A stretch of 17,643 nt of DNA from Hyphomonas sp. UBA5111. Lineage in GTDB: Bacteria > Pseudomonadota > Alphaproteobacteria > Caulobacterales > Hyphomonadaceae. A program made the position numbers and the translations under genes. Where the stretch lies: the NCBI GenBank assembly GCA_002414505.1, contig DHZF01000130.1:401-18043 (forward strand), written 5' to 3'. The number at the start of each line of letters is the position of its first letter. Position 1 is the stretch's first letter. The notes beneath the pieces are model-generated. The model was not told the origin of the DNA and did no database searches. It was given only the letters and a program-made list of their open reading frames with translations. This document shows, one piece after another, positions 6,578-14,632 of this stretch.

Positions 6578-9052
6578 TCAGAAGCGATATCTGAAGGTGG
6601 CTGTCGCCGACCTTCCATTGATCGAGCGAGCGATAATGACATCCGCTGTGCCATCGCCATCCGTGTCAAAGGCGCGGCCATTCTCGGCTTCGGTGAACAG
6701 GACTTTGTCGAATACATTGTTCACCCCGATCGACAGCGTCGCCTGTTCGGTAATGTCCCATTCCGCGAACAGATTCGTGACCGTTGCGCCAGGCAGGATG
6801 TAGACATTGTCGTCATCGACATAGGCGTCGGTCGTGCCCGTGAAGTTCATGCCGACGCGGCCAAGGCCGTTTACCGTGTAGGAAGGCGTGAAGGACCAGA
6901 TCCAGTCTGCCTGACGGCGCGGCGTGTTGCCGACATAGGCTGGCGCGGTGGTGCTGGCATCAATCTCCGCATCAGTGAAGGTGACGGATCCTGTGAGATC
7001 AAATCCGCCCTGAGAGTAGGAAAATTCGGTTTCGACCCCTTGGGACACATAAGTGTTGCCCAGCGCGGTCATCGTGGTGATCTCGTAATTATCCTCTTTC
7101 GTCTCGGCATTGAAATAAGTGAAGTAAAGATCAAGCTGGCCGGGAAGGGATTCGCCGTCTTCCTGCCATTTCAAACCGGCTTCGAATTGCCGGGTTTCGT
7201 CGACATAGGTTTCTTCGCCGCCGGGCACGAGACGGCCACCCTCATCCAGTGAAGTGAACAGCTGGCGTTCTCCATTGAAGGCCGCACCTTCGCTATAGCG
7301 TCCGAACACGGAAAGCGCGTTGGAGAGCAGATAATTGGCGCCAATCGTGAAAGCGGTGTGATCGACCTCGAAATTTGTCGTGCCACCAAGGCCGGTATTG
7401 AGGGAGACCGCCGCCTCCGGCGCGTCGATCAGGCCATCTCCATCGACGTCGAACGGCCCCCCCGCGCCATCAGTCCGTGTGCCGGTCTGTTCCAACGTGT
7501 CCAAGCGGACAGAGCCATCCAGTGTCAGGCCCGTGTCGAGGCTCCAACTGGCGGCCACATAGGGCGCGCGGGCCTGGTATTCGAGGTCATAATTCCGATT
7601 ATTGCCGGTCCAGCCAAAGCCTTGGTTGTAGCCAAGGATTCCGTTGTCGGTGAACCCTTCGACATTGATCAGCGCGGCGTGGGTGCTGGTCGAGGTCAGG
7701 AAGCGGTTCCAGTGCCAGTCCTGGGCAAATGTCTGGTCCATGAAGAAATAGCCGAGCGTGACATCCAGCGTGGAGGCCCCAAAATCGAAGGATTTTGACG
7801 CGCGAAGATCGCCAGCGAAATTGCTCAGATCATCGAGATCCGTGTTGAAATAGGTCACGTCTGAAATGTACGGATTTCCGGTCGCCGCGATCAGCGAGTC
7901 CGACGTCACCGGATTGCCTGCGCCCGGGCCATTGAATAAGGAGGCCGCCGCGCCCCCATAGGACAAGTCGAGAAGTGTGTCGGCATCTACGACAAGATGG
8001 GTGAACGGAGCATTGAAGTTGCCGGAAATATCCTGATAGCGCGCCCTGGCGTCGACTACGATGTCAGCGCCAAGGTCAAAATTGGCTTGCATGGCCAGAG
8101 ATTTGACCTCGGTGCGGATACCATCGGCAAGATCATAGGCGTTGATCGTGTTTTCGCCGTCCACATCCCGGCCGTACCGGATGTAGGGATTGTGCAAACT
8201 GTCTCCGCTGGCCGAGAAACCGGCAATACTGTCGGTGACGTTATTACCGGAAAGGCCAGCTGCCTGCGGCATGTGGGTCGCCTCTGCCTTGTCGAGCCAT
8301 TTCGCGCTTACGCGCACGAAACCGGTTTCGAATTGCCTTGTCAGGCTGGCGCGGATCTGGCCGCCGCTCACCGCGTCGAACCCGAAATCCCGATAGTCGC
8401 CGCCTTGCTGCCAGTGGCCGCCGATATGGAAATACAGGCTGTCGGTTAGCGTACCTCCATATTCAAAATCAGCACGGTAATCGTCATGGTCGAGCCCGGT
8501 TGTGAGCGCGATCGAACCCTCGTCTGTGCTGCCGGTCTTGGAGATGAAATTGATGATGCCGCCGGGCCCGTTTGTGGTCAGGGTAGAGGCCGTGCCACCG
8601 CGCACCGATTCCACGCGGTCGAGCGTCGTGTCGACCTTGTAGAAGCCATCGGCAGGGGCAAAGTCGAAATCACCGAACAGCAGGATGGGAAGGCCGTCTT
8701 CCTGCAGGCTGACATATTTCGCGCCCCCCGTGGACAGGGGCATGCCGCGCACGGCGATATTGGAGTTTCCGCCACCTGCCGAGCTTTCGGCGCGTATGCC
8801 GGGCAGGGCGCGGAAGATTTCGGACGTGCTGCGCGGCGCGGTTTTCATCAGGTCGGCGTGGTCGAGGCTGCTGACGGAGATCGAGCTGTCGAGCCGGTTC
8901 TGGCCGCCGGCTTTCACCACGCCTGTAACGACCACGGTCTGCAGGCGGGCTTCGGCCTCGATTGCATCGGCGGCGTCCTGAGCGAACGCGGCGCCAGAGG
9001 TCAAGGCGAACGCGCCAGCGGCAAGCCACAGTGAGTTACGACCCATCAACAT
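6578..9052 (-). CDS. TonB-dependent outer-membrane receptor
   Basis: The 824-residue protein has a signal peptide (cleavage after AFA, about residue 24) and a TonB-box-like stretch LQTVVVTG (37-44). A plug domain follows with IAVRGMP, DGLPILLFGD and VESVRGGTASTL, and then a long beta-barrel ending in RYRF with the C-terminal aromatic residue used for barrel assembly. It would import a substrate across the outer membrane with energy from TonB-ExbBD. The ATG at 9052 is supported by a GGGAGG Shine-Dalgarno with 7-base spacing; a second in-frame ATG at 9046 is less well placed. The barrel contains a canonical EF-hand loop DVDGDGLIDAPE (535-546) and an incomplete one beginning at D796 in the predicted last surface loop. 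Its place beside the LacI, MFS and glycosidase genes suggests a sugar substrate such as sucrose or fructo-oligosaccharide. Confidence 0.93.
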   Translation of the reverse strand: MLMGRNSLWLAAGAFALTSGAAFAQDAADAIEAEARLQTVVVTGVVKAGGQNRLDSSISVSSLDHADLMKTAPRSTSEIFRALPGIRAESSAGGGNSNIAVRGMPLSTGGAKYVSLQEDGLPILLFGDFDFAPADGFYKVDTTLDRVESVRGGTASTLTTNGPGGIINFISKTGSTDEGSIALTTGLDHDDYRADFEYGGTLTDSLYFHIGGHWQQGGDYRDFGFDAVSGGQIRASLTRQFETGFVRVSAKWLDKAEATHMPQAAGLSGNNVTDSIAGFSASGDSLHNPYIRYGRDVDGENTINAYDLADGIRTEVKSLAMQANFDLGADIVVDARARYQDISGNFNAPFTHLVVDADTLLDLSYGGAAASLFNGPGAGNPVTSDSLIAATGNPYISDVTYFNTDLDDLSNFAGDLRASKSFDFGASTLDVTLGYFFMDQTFAQDWHWNRFLTSTSTHAALINVEGFTDNGILGYNQGFGWTGNNRNYDLEYQARAPYVAASWSLDTGLTLDGSVRLDTLEQTGTRTDGAGGPFDVDGDGLIDAPEAAVSLNTGLGGTTNFEVDHTAFTIGANYLLSNALSVFGRYSEGAAFNGERQLFTSLDEGGRLVPGGEETYVDETRQFEAGLKWQEDGESLPGQLDLYFTYFNAETKEDNYEITTMTALGNTYVSQGVETEFSYSQGGFDLTGSVTFTDAEIDASTTAPAYVGNTPRRQADWIWSFTPSYTVNGLGRVGMNFTGTTDAYVDDDNVYILPGATVTNLFAEWDITEQATLSIGVNNVFDKVLFTEAENGRAFDTDGDGTADVIIARSINGRSATATFRYRF

Positions 9053-9197
9053 GACTTCTACCTCCCTGTTCCTGCTGGTGTGGACACCAGTCGCTATTCT
9101 GGCCAGTCGCGCCCGTGGTCACGGCCTGGTTCTTGCGTGTCTGCCGGTGCGCATGCACTGGTGTTCACAGCAAAACCCAAAACCCAGAGGGGGTGAA
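9053..9197. promoter_or_regulatory. Divergent control region, receptor / dehydrogenase
   Basis: This 145-base region drives two divergent genes and is rich in repeats. CTGGTGT-GG-ACACCAG (9075-9090) is a perfect 7-bp inverted repeat, and the half-site CTGGTGT recurs at 9158-9164. The 8-base word CCAGTCGC is repeated directly at 9087-9094 and 9103-9110. CCGTG-GT-CACGG (9113-9124) and GTGC-GCAT-GCAC (9147-9158) are further inverted repeats. At least one regulator-binding site is likely, but its owner is unknown. It does not match the palindrome upstream of the MFS gene. Confidence 0.5.
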
Positions 9198-10277
9198 ATG
9201 ATTTCGACTGATTCCAATTCCCCCACGCCGCGAATTATGGCCCGGCTTCCCTGGTCCGCCAAGCACCGGCAACGACTTGAGCAAATCTTCACGCCTTCCG
9301 AGATCGTTTATGTTGACAGGCAGGACCATGCTGCCATCGCGCAGGCCCTTCAAACCTGCGAGATTGCCCTGATTGATGGCGTGATGGACGATCGGTATCT
9401 CGATGCACCTCATCTCAAATGGGTGCATTGCGACCAGTCGGGGCTTGATGGATACGCGCCGCAAGCGCTTGCCGACAGCGATCTCATCGTGACATCGTCA
9501 AAAGGGCGCTCTGGTCCCGTTCTGGCAGAGCACGCCGTATTTTTCATGCTGTCACTGGCCTATCGCGCGCCGGCGCTGGCGCGTGCGCAGCGCCACCGCG
9601 TCTGGGGTATTCGCGACCAAGAGACCCTGAGGGGGCTTTACGGCAAGAAGGTCTGTATTGTGGGCTATGGCGCCACCGGCAGTAGCCTCGCCCGCCAATG
9701 TTCGACCTTCGACATGGACATCACGGCCTTTCGCCGGAAGGATATCGAGGCAGATGTTCCCGGTGTGAAGATGTTCTGCTCGGCGCGAAGGGACCAGCTC
9801 GCCGATGCCCTTCAGGGCGCTGACTTCATTGTTCTGTGCGCCTCGCTCAATAATGACAGCTACCGGATGGTGAGCGCGCGCGAAATTTCCGCGATGGCGC
9901 CTGGCGGTTTTCTTATCAATATGGCGCGGGGCCAACTCGTCGACGAAGAGGCGATGATTGCGGCCTTGAAATCCGGCCATCTGGCTGGCGCGGGTCTGGA
10001 TGTAACTGATCCGAACGAACCCTTGCCGCCCTGGCACCGGTTGTGGTCGGCGCCGAATGTGATGATCACCCCGCACTTCACGCCGCAAATGCCGGACCGG
10101 ACCGCCCGCACGCTGGATATGCTGGAAGAGAACTATGGACGGTTCCAGCGCGGCGAACCGCTCCTGCATCGCTTCACTCAGGAAGACGTCTTTTCATGCG
10201 CGCCGGAGATGACACCATTCCGCGGTCGCCACCGGCTGATGTCGGCATGGCGACGCTTTGGGCGCTGGCTCAGCTGA
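9198..10277 (+). CDS. D-2-hydroxyacid dehydrogenase family protein
   Basis: This 359-residue cytoplasmic enzyme would interconvert a 2-oxoacid and a D-2-hydroxyacid using NAD(P)H. The Rossmann nucleotide-binding motif GYGATG is at residues 156-161 after the strand KVCIV. The family's catalytic triad is present: R244 in NMARGQLVDE, E274 in DPNEPLP and H293 in TPHFT. The ATG at 9198 is chosen over the upstream in-frame ATG at 9051 because of the AGAGGGGGTGA Shine-Dalgarno just before it, and because the extension would run through the divergent control region. A tail of about 40 residues follows the usual end of the fold. The gene is divergent from the TonB receptor and its stop abuts that of the convergent glycosyltransferase. 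The substrate cannot be told; glyoxylate/hydroxypyruvate-type reductases are close relatives. Confidence 0.88.
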   Translation: MISTDSNSPTPRIMARLPWSAKHRQRLEQIFTPSEIVYVDRQDHAAIAQALQTCEIALIDGVMDDRYLDAPHLKWVHCDQSGLDGYAPQALADSDLIVTSSKGRSGPVLAEHAVFFMLSLAYRAPALARAQRHRVWGIRDQETLRGLYGKKVCIVGYGATGSSLARQCSTFDMDITAFRRKDIEADVPGVKMFCSARRDQLADALQGADFIVLCASLNNDSYRMVSAREISAMAPGGFLINMARGQLVDEEAMIAALKSGHLAGAGLDVTDPNEPLPPWHRLWSAPNVMITPHFTPQMPDRTARTLDMLEENYGRFQRGEPLLHRFTQEDVFSCAPEMTPFRGRHRLMSAWRRFGRWLS

Positions 10278-11288
10278 TCAGGACTCTGTCAATGACGGAG
10301 ACGGGTTGGGCCGGATCAGGCGGGGAGATGCCAGCGCGGAGATCGTTGCACAGATAAGGGTGGTAAGGGTCACTGTCACCCGCCATCCCACCAGCTTCTG
10401 CAATCGCTTGAATGGAAAGGCGTGCCGTCTGTGGTCACGCAGGAAGTTTTCCTGCCGCGTGAAATCGTGCGTCAGGCCCCATTTGTCATAGAAGTAGCGT
10501 TCGGCGCGCATGACCCGGCCAGGGCTCCAATGGACACAGAAAAAGGGGCGGTCGCGCCAGGTGAGCTTCTTGCCGACGGCATAGGCGACCACGGAGTCCG
10601 GCTCATAAAAGATCTTCCAGCCTTTCGCCCTCGCAGCCAGCGCCATGTCAATCTCGTCCGTGAATCCCACAAGGTTTGGGTCAAACGGGCCGATCTCGTC
10701 GATCATGGCCTTGCGGGCCAGGACGACATGGAATTCCGTGCAGCCAGTCTCCTGACGTTTCAGCTGCCCCTTGGTGGCCAGATAGGGCTGGTGTTCGAAT
10801 CCGTGCCGGCGATACATGGTCTTGCCGGTCTCTCCGGTCTCGATGTTCAGAATGCCGCCGGCATGGTGAATGTTCAGGTCGGGCATTCGCTTGGCCGGGC
10901 CAACCAATATGGTCGGCGTCACCAGTCCAGCATTTGTTTCATCCGCGCATTTGATGAGCGCATCCAGCCAGCCAGGCTGGAACACGACATCATTGTCGAT
11001 GAAGGCGATATAGTCCGTACGCACGTGCGGCAGCGCCATATTGCGGGCATCATTGGGGGTGAGGTATCCGTCCCGGCGGATATAGGTATGTCCCCGTCGC
11101 TCGACTTCATGTTTCAGGACCGCCGCGATCTCGCGAGGGGATCCGCCATCGACATAGATCATCTCGAACGGCGTATCGGTCGTCTCGAAGCAGGACGCCA
11201 GCGACATCTCCGCCTGTTCGAACCGTTCTCTCGGCGCCACAATAATCGTGACGCGGGGACATGGCGGTGCTTGTTTTCCGTCGGACAT
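10278..11288 (-). CDS. Family 2 glycosyltransferase
   Basis: This 336-residue protein has a GT-A fold domain. The N-terminal strand RVTIIVAPRERF leads to an aspartate-containing motif (VDGGSP, about 46-51), ARNMAL (81-86) and the metal-binding FIDNDVV with D98 and D100. Later comes GFTDEIDMALAARAKGW, which matches the acidic acceptor-side motif common in GT2 enzymes. A hydrophobic stretch near residues 308-330 could anchor the C-terminus to the inner membrane. It would transfer a sugar from a nucleotide donor, perhaps for surface polysaccharide; donor and acceptor are unknown. It stands alone with no other polysaccharide genes in view. The ATG at 11288 lacks a clear Shine-Dalgarno, and a perfect palindrome GAAAGTACTTTC lies 7 bases upstream of it. 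Confidence 0.85.
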   Translation of the reverse strand: MSDGKQAPPCPRVTIIVAPRERFEQAEMSLASCFETTDTPFEMIYVDGGSPREIAAVLKHEVERRGHTYIRRDGYLTPNDARNMALPHVRTDYIAFIDNDVVFQPGWLDALIKCADETNAGLVTPTILVGPAKRMPDLNIHHAGGILNIETGETGKTMYRRHGFEHQPYLATKGQLKRQETGCTEFHVVLARKAMIDEIGPFDPNLVGFTDEIDMALAARAKGWKIFYEPDSVVAYAVGKKLTWRDRPFFCVHWSPGRVMRAERYFYDKWGLTHDFTRQENFLRDHRRHAFPFKRLQKLVGWRVTVTLTTLICATISALASPRLIRPNPSPSLTES

Positions 11289-11294
11289 CTTTAA

Positions 11295-11306
11295 GAAAGT
11301 ACTTTC
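11295..11306. promoter_or_regulatory. Perfect palindrome upstream of GT2 gene
   Basis: GAAAGTACTTTC is a 12-bp perfect palindrome 7 to 18 bases upstream of the glycosyltransferase start codon, where bound protein could block transcription or translation initiation. Related AGTAC words follow at 11330-11334 and 11351-11355. Its binding factor is unknown. Confidence 0.4.
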
Positions 11307-11627
11307 ATTCGAAGCATACTGAGCGTGAAGTACGAGACCTGAAGTGGGCGAGTACTGACAAGTATAGCGATAATCATGCTATTTTCATACCAAATCTACG
11401 ATGGGCCCAATATCGTGAGGCCAATTCTTGGGGTTTTGTCTTGATAACTTCGCGGTGGCCGGAGTGTACTTTACCGCAATTCATGACTGCCGCCGCGCCA
11501 AAAATTTGGGTAGTTTCGGCTAGCGTTCGTCTGCTTTGCGTAAAAATGCCAACTGGCGATCCATCAGGTCGGCCCCCCCTCCTGGAAGACAAACTTGTCC
11601 CCCAAACCTGAGCTTATGACGCTTGTC

Positions 11628-11640
11628 TGTCGTAACGACA
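11628..11640. promoter_or_regulatory. Candidate operator upstream of CoA-transferase
   Basis: TGTCGT-A-ACGACA is a perfect inverted repeat with one central base, 73 bases before the CoA-transferase start. The geometry suits a dimeric repressor or activator. No obvious regulator gene is adjacent. Confidence 0.4.
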
Positions 11641-11713
11641 CCCCGTCTAACTGGCCTGCAAGCACCTGCGGCCCGCCAGCCAGCAGGAAAACCCAATTCG
11701 GAGGATGCGCATA

Positions 11714-12880
11714 ATGCCAGGCACCAACCTTCTGTCGGACATCAAGATTGCGGACATGACCACGGTCATCTTTGGCCCGTATTGCACGCAGACCCTGGCA
11801 GACATGGGTGCCGACGTTGTGAAGGTTGAACCGAAAGGCGGGGATGATTTCCGGAATGTCGGTAAGCCGGCCAACAATCGCAGCATGGGCCCGTGCCATT
11901 TGACCATTAATCGCGGCAAACGCTCGGTGGTCTGGGACCTAAAATCTGACGCTGGCAGGGCGGCCATTCGCGAACTGATCGGCCAGAGCGACGTCTTCAT
12001 TCACAATATCCGCCCCGACGCCGTGGCGCGCCTCGGACTCACCTTTGAAGAGGTGAAGGCGATCAAACCGGACATCGTCTATGTTCATTGCCTCGGCTTC
12101 GGCTCCGACGGGCCCTATGCGGGCCGGCCTGCCTATGATGATCTGATCCAGGGGCTATCGGGCGCCACGATGTTGCTTCCCAAGGTCGACGGCAATGAGC
12201 GCCCGCGATTCATCCCCACGGCCTTTGCCGACAAGGTCTCCGGCATGCACGCCATGTACGCCACGCTGGCGGCCCTGCATCATCGCGACCGGACGGGCGA
12301 AGCGGTGCATGTCGAAGTGCCAATGTTCGAATGCGTCACGCACTTCCTGCTGGAAGAGCATTTCTACGAGGCCGAGTTCGATCCGCCGGTCGGACCCTTC
12401 CTGTACCAGCGCCAGGTCGACCCGTCCCGCCAGCCCTTGAAAACGTCTAATGGATGGATCGTGATTGCGCCCTATGTCGATGCGCGCTGGATCAAGCTGT
12501 TCGATGTCATGGGGGCGCCGGAAGAATTACAGGATGAACGGATTGCGGACCGGAAAGGGCGTTTCTTCAATCAGGATTACATGATGGGGCGGGTGCAGGA
12601 ATATTTTGACAAGCAGACGACCGAATACTGGCTCGATGCGCTCGGCAAGGCCGACATCCCCGCCGCCCGCGTCAATGATTTCCCGGACCTGCAATCAGAT
12701 CCCCACCTCGTCGCAACGGGCTTCTTCCAGCGCCGTGAACATCCGACCGAGGGCTACTATTGGGAAACCCAGCCGCCGGTCACTTTCCGCGGCGCGCCTC
12801 AGCGCGAGATCACGCCGGCCCCGCGCATTGGTGAGCATACAGAGCTTGTGCTGTCTGAGCTCGGGCTGGGCGTCGACTAG
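11714..12880 (+). CDS. Class III CoA-transferase (CaiB/BaiF family)
   Basis: This 388-residue enzyme would move CoA between carboxylic acids through acyl-enzyme intermediates. The N-terminal family signature is clear (KIADMTTVIFGPYCTQTLAD, then GADVVKVEP and INRGKRSVVWDL). The catalytic aspartate should be D173 in FADKVSGMHAMYATLAAL, matching the position of Asp169 in formyl-CoA transferase. The C-terminal part contains ADIPAARVNDFPDL and DPHLVATGFF, as usual in the family. The ATG at 11714 has GGAGG with 9-base spacing; the ATG at 11705 touches that Shine-Dalgarno and is rejected. The stop shares CTAG with the stop of the convergent SDR gene. The acid handled is unknown; carnitine, bile-acid, oxalate and aromatic-acid enzymes all belong here. 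Confidence 0.92.
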   Translation: MPGTNLLSDIKIADMTTVIFGPYCTQTLADMGADVVKVEPKGGDDFRNVGKPANNRSMGPCHLTINRGKRSVVWDLKSDAGRAAIRELIGQSDVFIHNIRPDAVARLGLTFEEVKAIKPDIVYVHCLGFGSDGPYAGRPAYDDLIQGLSGATMLLPKVDGNERPRFIPTAFADKVSGMHAMYATLAALHHRDRTGEAVHVEVPMFECVTHFLLEEHFYEAEFDPPVGPFLYQRQVDPSRQPLKTSNGWIVIAPYVDARWIKLFDVMGAPEELQDERIADRKGRFFNQDYMMGRVQEYFDKQTTEYWLDALGKADIPAARVNDFPDLQSDPHLVATGFFQRREHPTEGYYWETQPPVTFRGAPQREITPAPRIGEHTELVLSELGLGVD

Positions 12881-13617
12881 CTCCCGCCATCCACGGTAAT
12901 CACGGATCCTGTTGAGAAGCTGGCCGCGTCGCTGAGCAGGTAGAGCGCTGCCGACACGATTTCCTTCGGTCGTCCGGGTCGGCGAAGCGCATTGTCTGCG
13001 GTCTGGCGGGCTTCCTCCGTCCAGGCCTCTGCAATGTCGGTCAGGAAAGGTCCGGCGCAGATACAGTTTACGCGCACCTCCGGCGCATATTCCTTCGCCA
13101 TGCCGATGGTCATCGCGTTCAGGCCCGCTTTTGCTGCGCTGTAGGGAACCACTTGGGCGAGCGGCTGGAGCGCGGCGACCGAGGAGATGTTGAGGATGCT
13201 ACCAGAGCCTTGCGCTTTCATCCTTTGCCCGATCACGCTGGCCAGACGATAAGGGCCTTTGAGATTGAGATTGAGCACACTGTCATACAGGCTTTCCGGG
13301 ACTTCGTGGCTCGCCATGCGCGGCCCCATTCCGGCATTGTTGACAAGGATATCCACCCGCCCGAATTCGGCATAGGCGGTCTCGATCAGCCGGTCGATCT
13401 CGTCCCATTTTCCGCAATGCGCGCCAATCGCCAGGGCCCGCCGACCAAGTCCGCGAACTTCCTCGGCCACTTTCTCGCACGCCTCGACCTTCCGGCTGGC
13501 CACGATGATATCCGCGCCGCGCTCAGCGAGCGCTTTCGCCATCTGGTATCCCAGCCCCCGGCTGCCCCCCGTGACCAGCGCGACCTTGCCCTCGAAATTC
13601 AGCAATGGATCATTCAT
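12877..13617 (-). CDS. SDR-family oxidoreductase
   Basis: This 246-residue classical short-chain dehydrogenase/reductase has every expected motif. These are TGGSRGLG (16-23) for NAD(P) binding, NNAG (93-96), N118, catalytic S146, Y159 and K163 in PYSAAKAG, and the C-terminal TGSVITVDGGS. It would oxidise or reduce an alcohol/ketone pair; the substrate is unknown. Arg20 in the glycine motif plus SRK at 41-43 hints at NADP preference. The ATG at 13617 follows GGAGGG at good spacing. It lies 77 bases downstream of the alpha/beta hydrolase gene on the same strand, so the two are probably co-transcribed. Its stop overlaps that of the convergent CoA-transferase gene by four bases. Confidence 0.93.
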   Translation of the reverse strand: MNDPLLNFEGKVALVTGGSRGLGYQMAKALAERGADIIVASRKVEACEKVAEEVRGLGRRALAIGAHCGKWDEIDRLIETAYAEFGRVDILVNNAGMGPRMASHEVPESLYDSVLNLNLKGPYRLASVIGQRMKAQGSGSILNISSVAALQPLAQVVPYSAAKAGLNAMTIGMAKEYAPEVRVNCICAGPFLTDIAEAWTEEARQTADNALRRPGRPKEIVSAALYLLSDAASFSTGSVITVDGGS

Positions 13618-13694
13618 GGCATTCCCTCCGTATCTTTTGCGAGAAGCTTAAGGCCAGCCGGTTGCGACGCCAGCACTGTCCTCGCGGCAGGCGG

Positions 13695-14561
13695 TCAGAG
13701 AAAATCGTTCAGATCTCCGATGAACTGGTCGAACTTGTCATGATGGAGCCAGTGACCGGCATCCTTGTAGAGTTTGACGCTCGCCGTCTTGAACTTGTCG
13801 ATGCGGCCATCCTCTGCCGGGTTCGAGGCCCAGCTTTTCTCACCATAGAGCAGCAGGGTGGGGCAGGTGATCTCGCCCCACAAATGCTCCAGGTCTTCCT
13901 GCGCCATGTCATAGGGCGGGAAGGTCCGGAAATAATTGTCGAACTTCCAGGACCAGGTGCCGTCCTCATTCTGGCTGATGCCGTGAACGGTCAAATGGCG
14001 TGCCTGCTCATCGCTGAGATAGCTGTTTTCTTCCTTCATGCGCGTGTACGCATTTTCGAGAGTCTCATACCGTTTGGGCACTCGCCCGGCCATGCTGCGC
14101 TTGGAGTCGATCCATTCGCGCATCCGATCACCAATCGGGCGGCCGAACCGCTCCTTCAGCATAGTGGGCGACGGGCCGAGGCCCTCGATAGCGACCAGCT
14201 TACGGACATTGTCCGGATAGATGCCGGCATAGCGGAGGGCGATGTTCCCGCCATAGGAATGGGCGACGATCGTTACCGGGGCGAGTTTCTTCTGGTGGAT
14301 CAGTTGCGCAAAATCATAGACGCAGGCGCGCGCGGAATACTCGCCATCGGCTGACCAGGCGCTGTCGCCATGCCCCCGAAGGTCCGGGGCAATGACATGC
14401 CAATCCTTCCGGAGTTCCTGCGCCACCCAATCCCAGCTGCGGCAATGGTCCCGGCCGCCATGCAGCAGGATCAGGGGCGGAGCTGTCTCATTGCCCCAAT
14501 CCACATAATGGAGCCGAAGGCGTTGCGAAATGTAGGTTTGGGAAGTCGGTCCGTATATCAT
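13695..14561 (-). CDS. Alpha/beta-fold hydrolase
   Basis: This 288-residue hydrolase has the oxyanion motif LHGGRDH (33-39), the APDLRGHGDS segment (58-67), the nucleophile elbow AHSYGG with S102, and the catalytic histidine in DAGHWLHHD (H270). The usual acidic residue after the seventh strand is not in its standard place: the sequence reads YGEKSW, with a serine where GxxD is common. E250, D251 or D255 may serve instead, or the acid may come from another strand. No signal peptide is seen. The ATG at 14561 has only a weak ribosome site. It likely forms an operon with the SDR gene. Esterase, lactonase or C-C hydrolase activity would all fit. Confidence 0.88.
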   Translation of the reverse strand: MIYGPTSQTYISQRLRLHYVDWGNETAPPLILLHGGRDHCRSWDWVAQELRKDWHVIAPDLRGHGDSAWSADGEYSARACVYDFAQLIHQKKLAPVTIVAHSYGGNIALRYAGIYPDNVRKLVAIEGLGPSPTMLKERFGRPIGDRMREWIDSKRSMAGRVPKRYETLENAYTRMKEENSYLSDEQARHLTVHGISQNEDGTWSWKFDNYFRTFPPYDMAQEDLEHLWGEITCPTLLLYGEKSWASNPAEDGRIDKFKTASVKLYKDAGHWLHHDKFDQFIGDLNDFL

Positions 14562-14632
14562 GCCGCCATAGTCACGAGCCTCGCCGGGCTTGTCCAGACG
14601 CTCCGTTGGGGCAGGGATCGCGCCTTGGTCAA

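Larger units (their letters stand above)
11289..11713. other. Non-coding divergent region, GT2 / CoA-transferase
   Basis: These 425 bases are visibly more AT-rich than the genes around them, especially 11289-11560. AGTACT cores occur at 11298-11303 and 11351-11356, 53 bases apart, and an inverted repeat lies at 11628-11640. A 116-codon open frame crossing it (11261-11611, plus strand) has no credible start or recognisable protein features. I see no RNA gene or mobile-element end. Confidence 0.5.

Noticed and set aside
11261..11611. 116-codon plus-strand frame in the GT2/CoA-transferase gap
   Set aside because: No ribosome site, overlaps the glycosyltransferase start, and the translation shows no coherent protein features.
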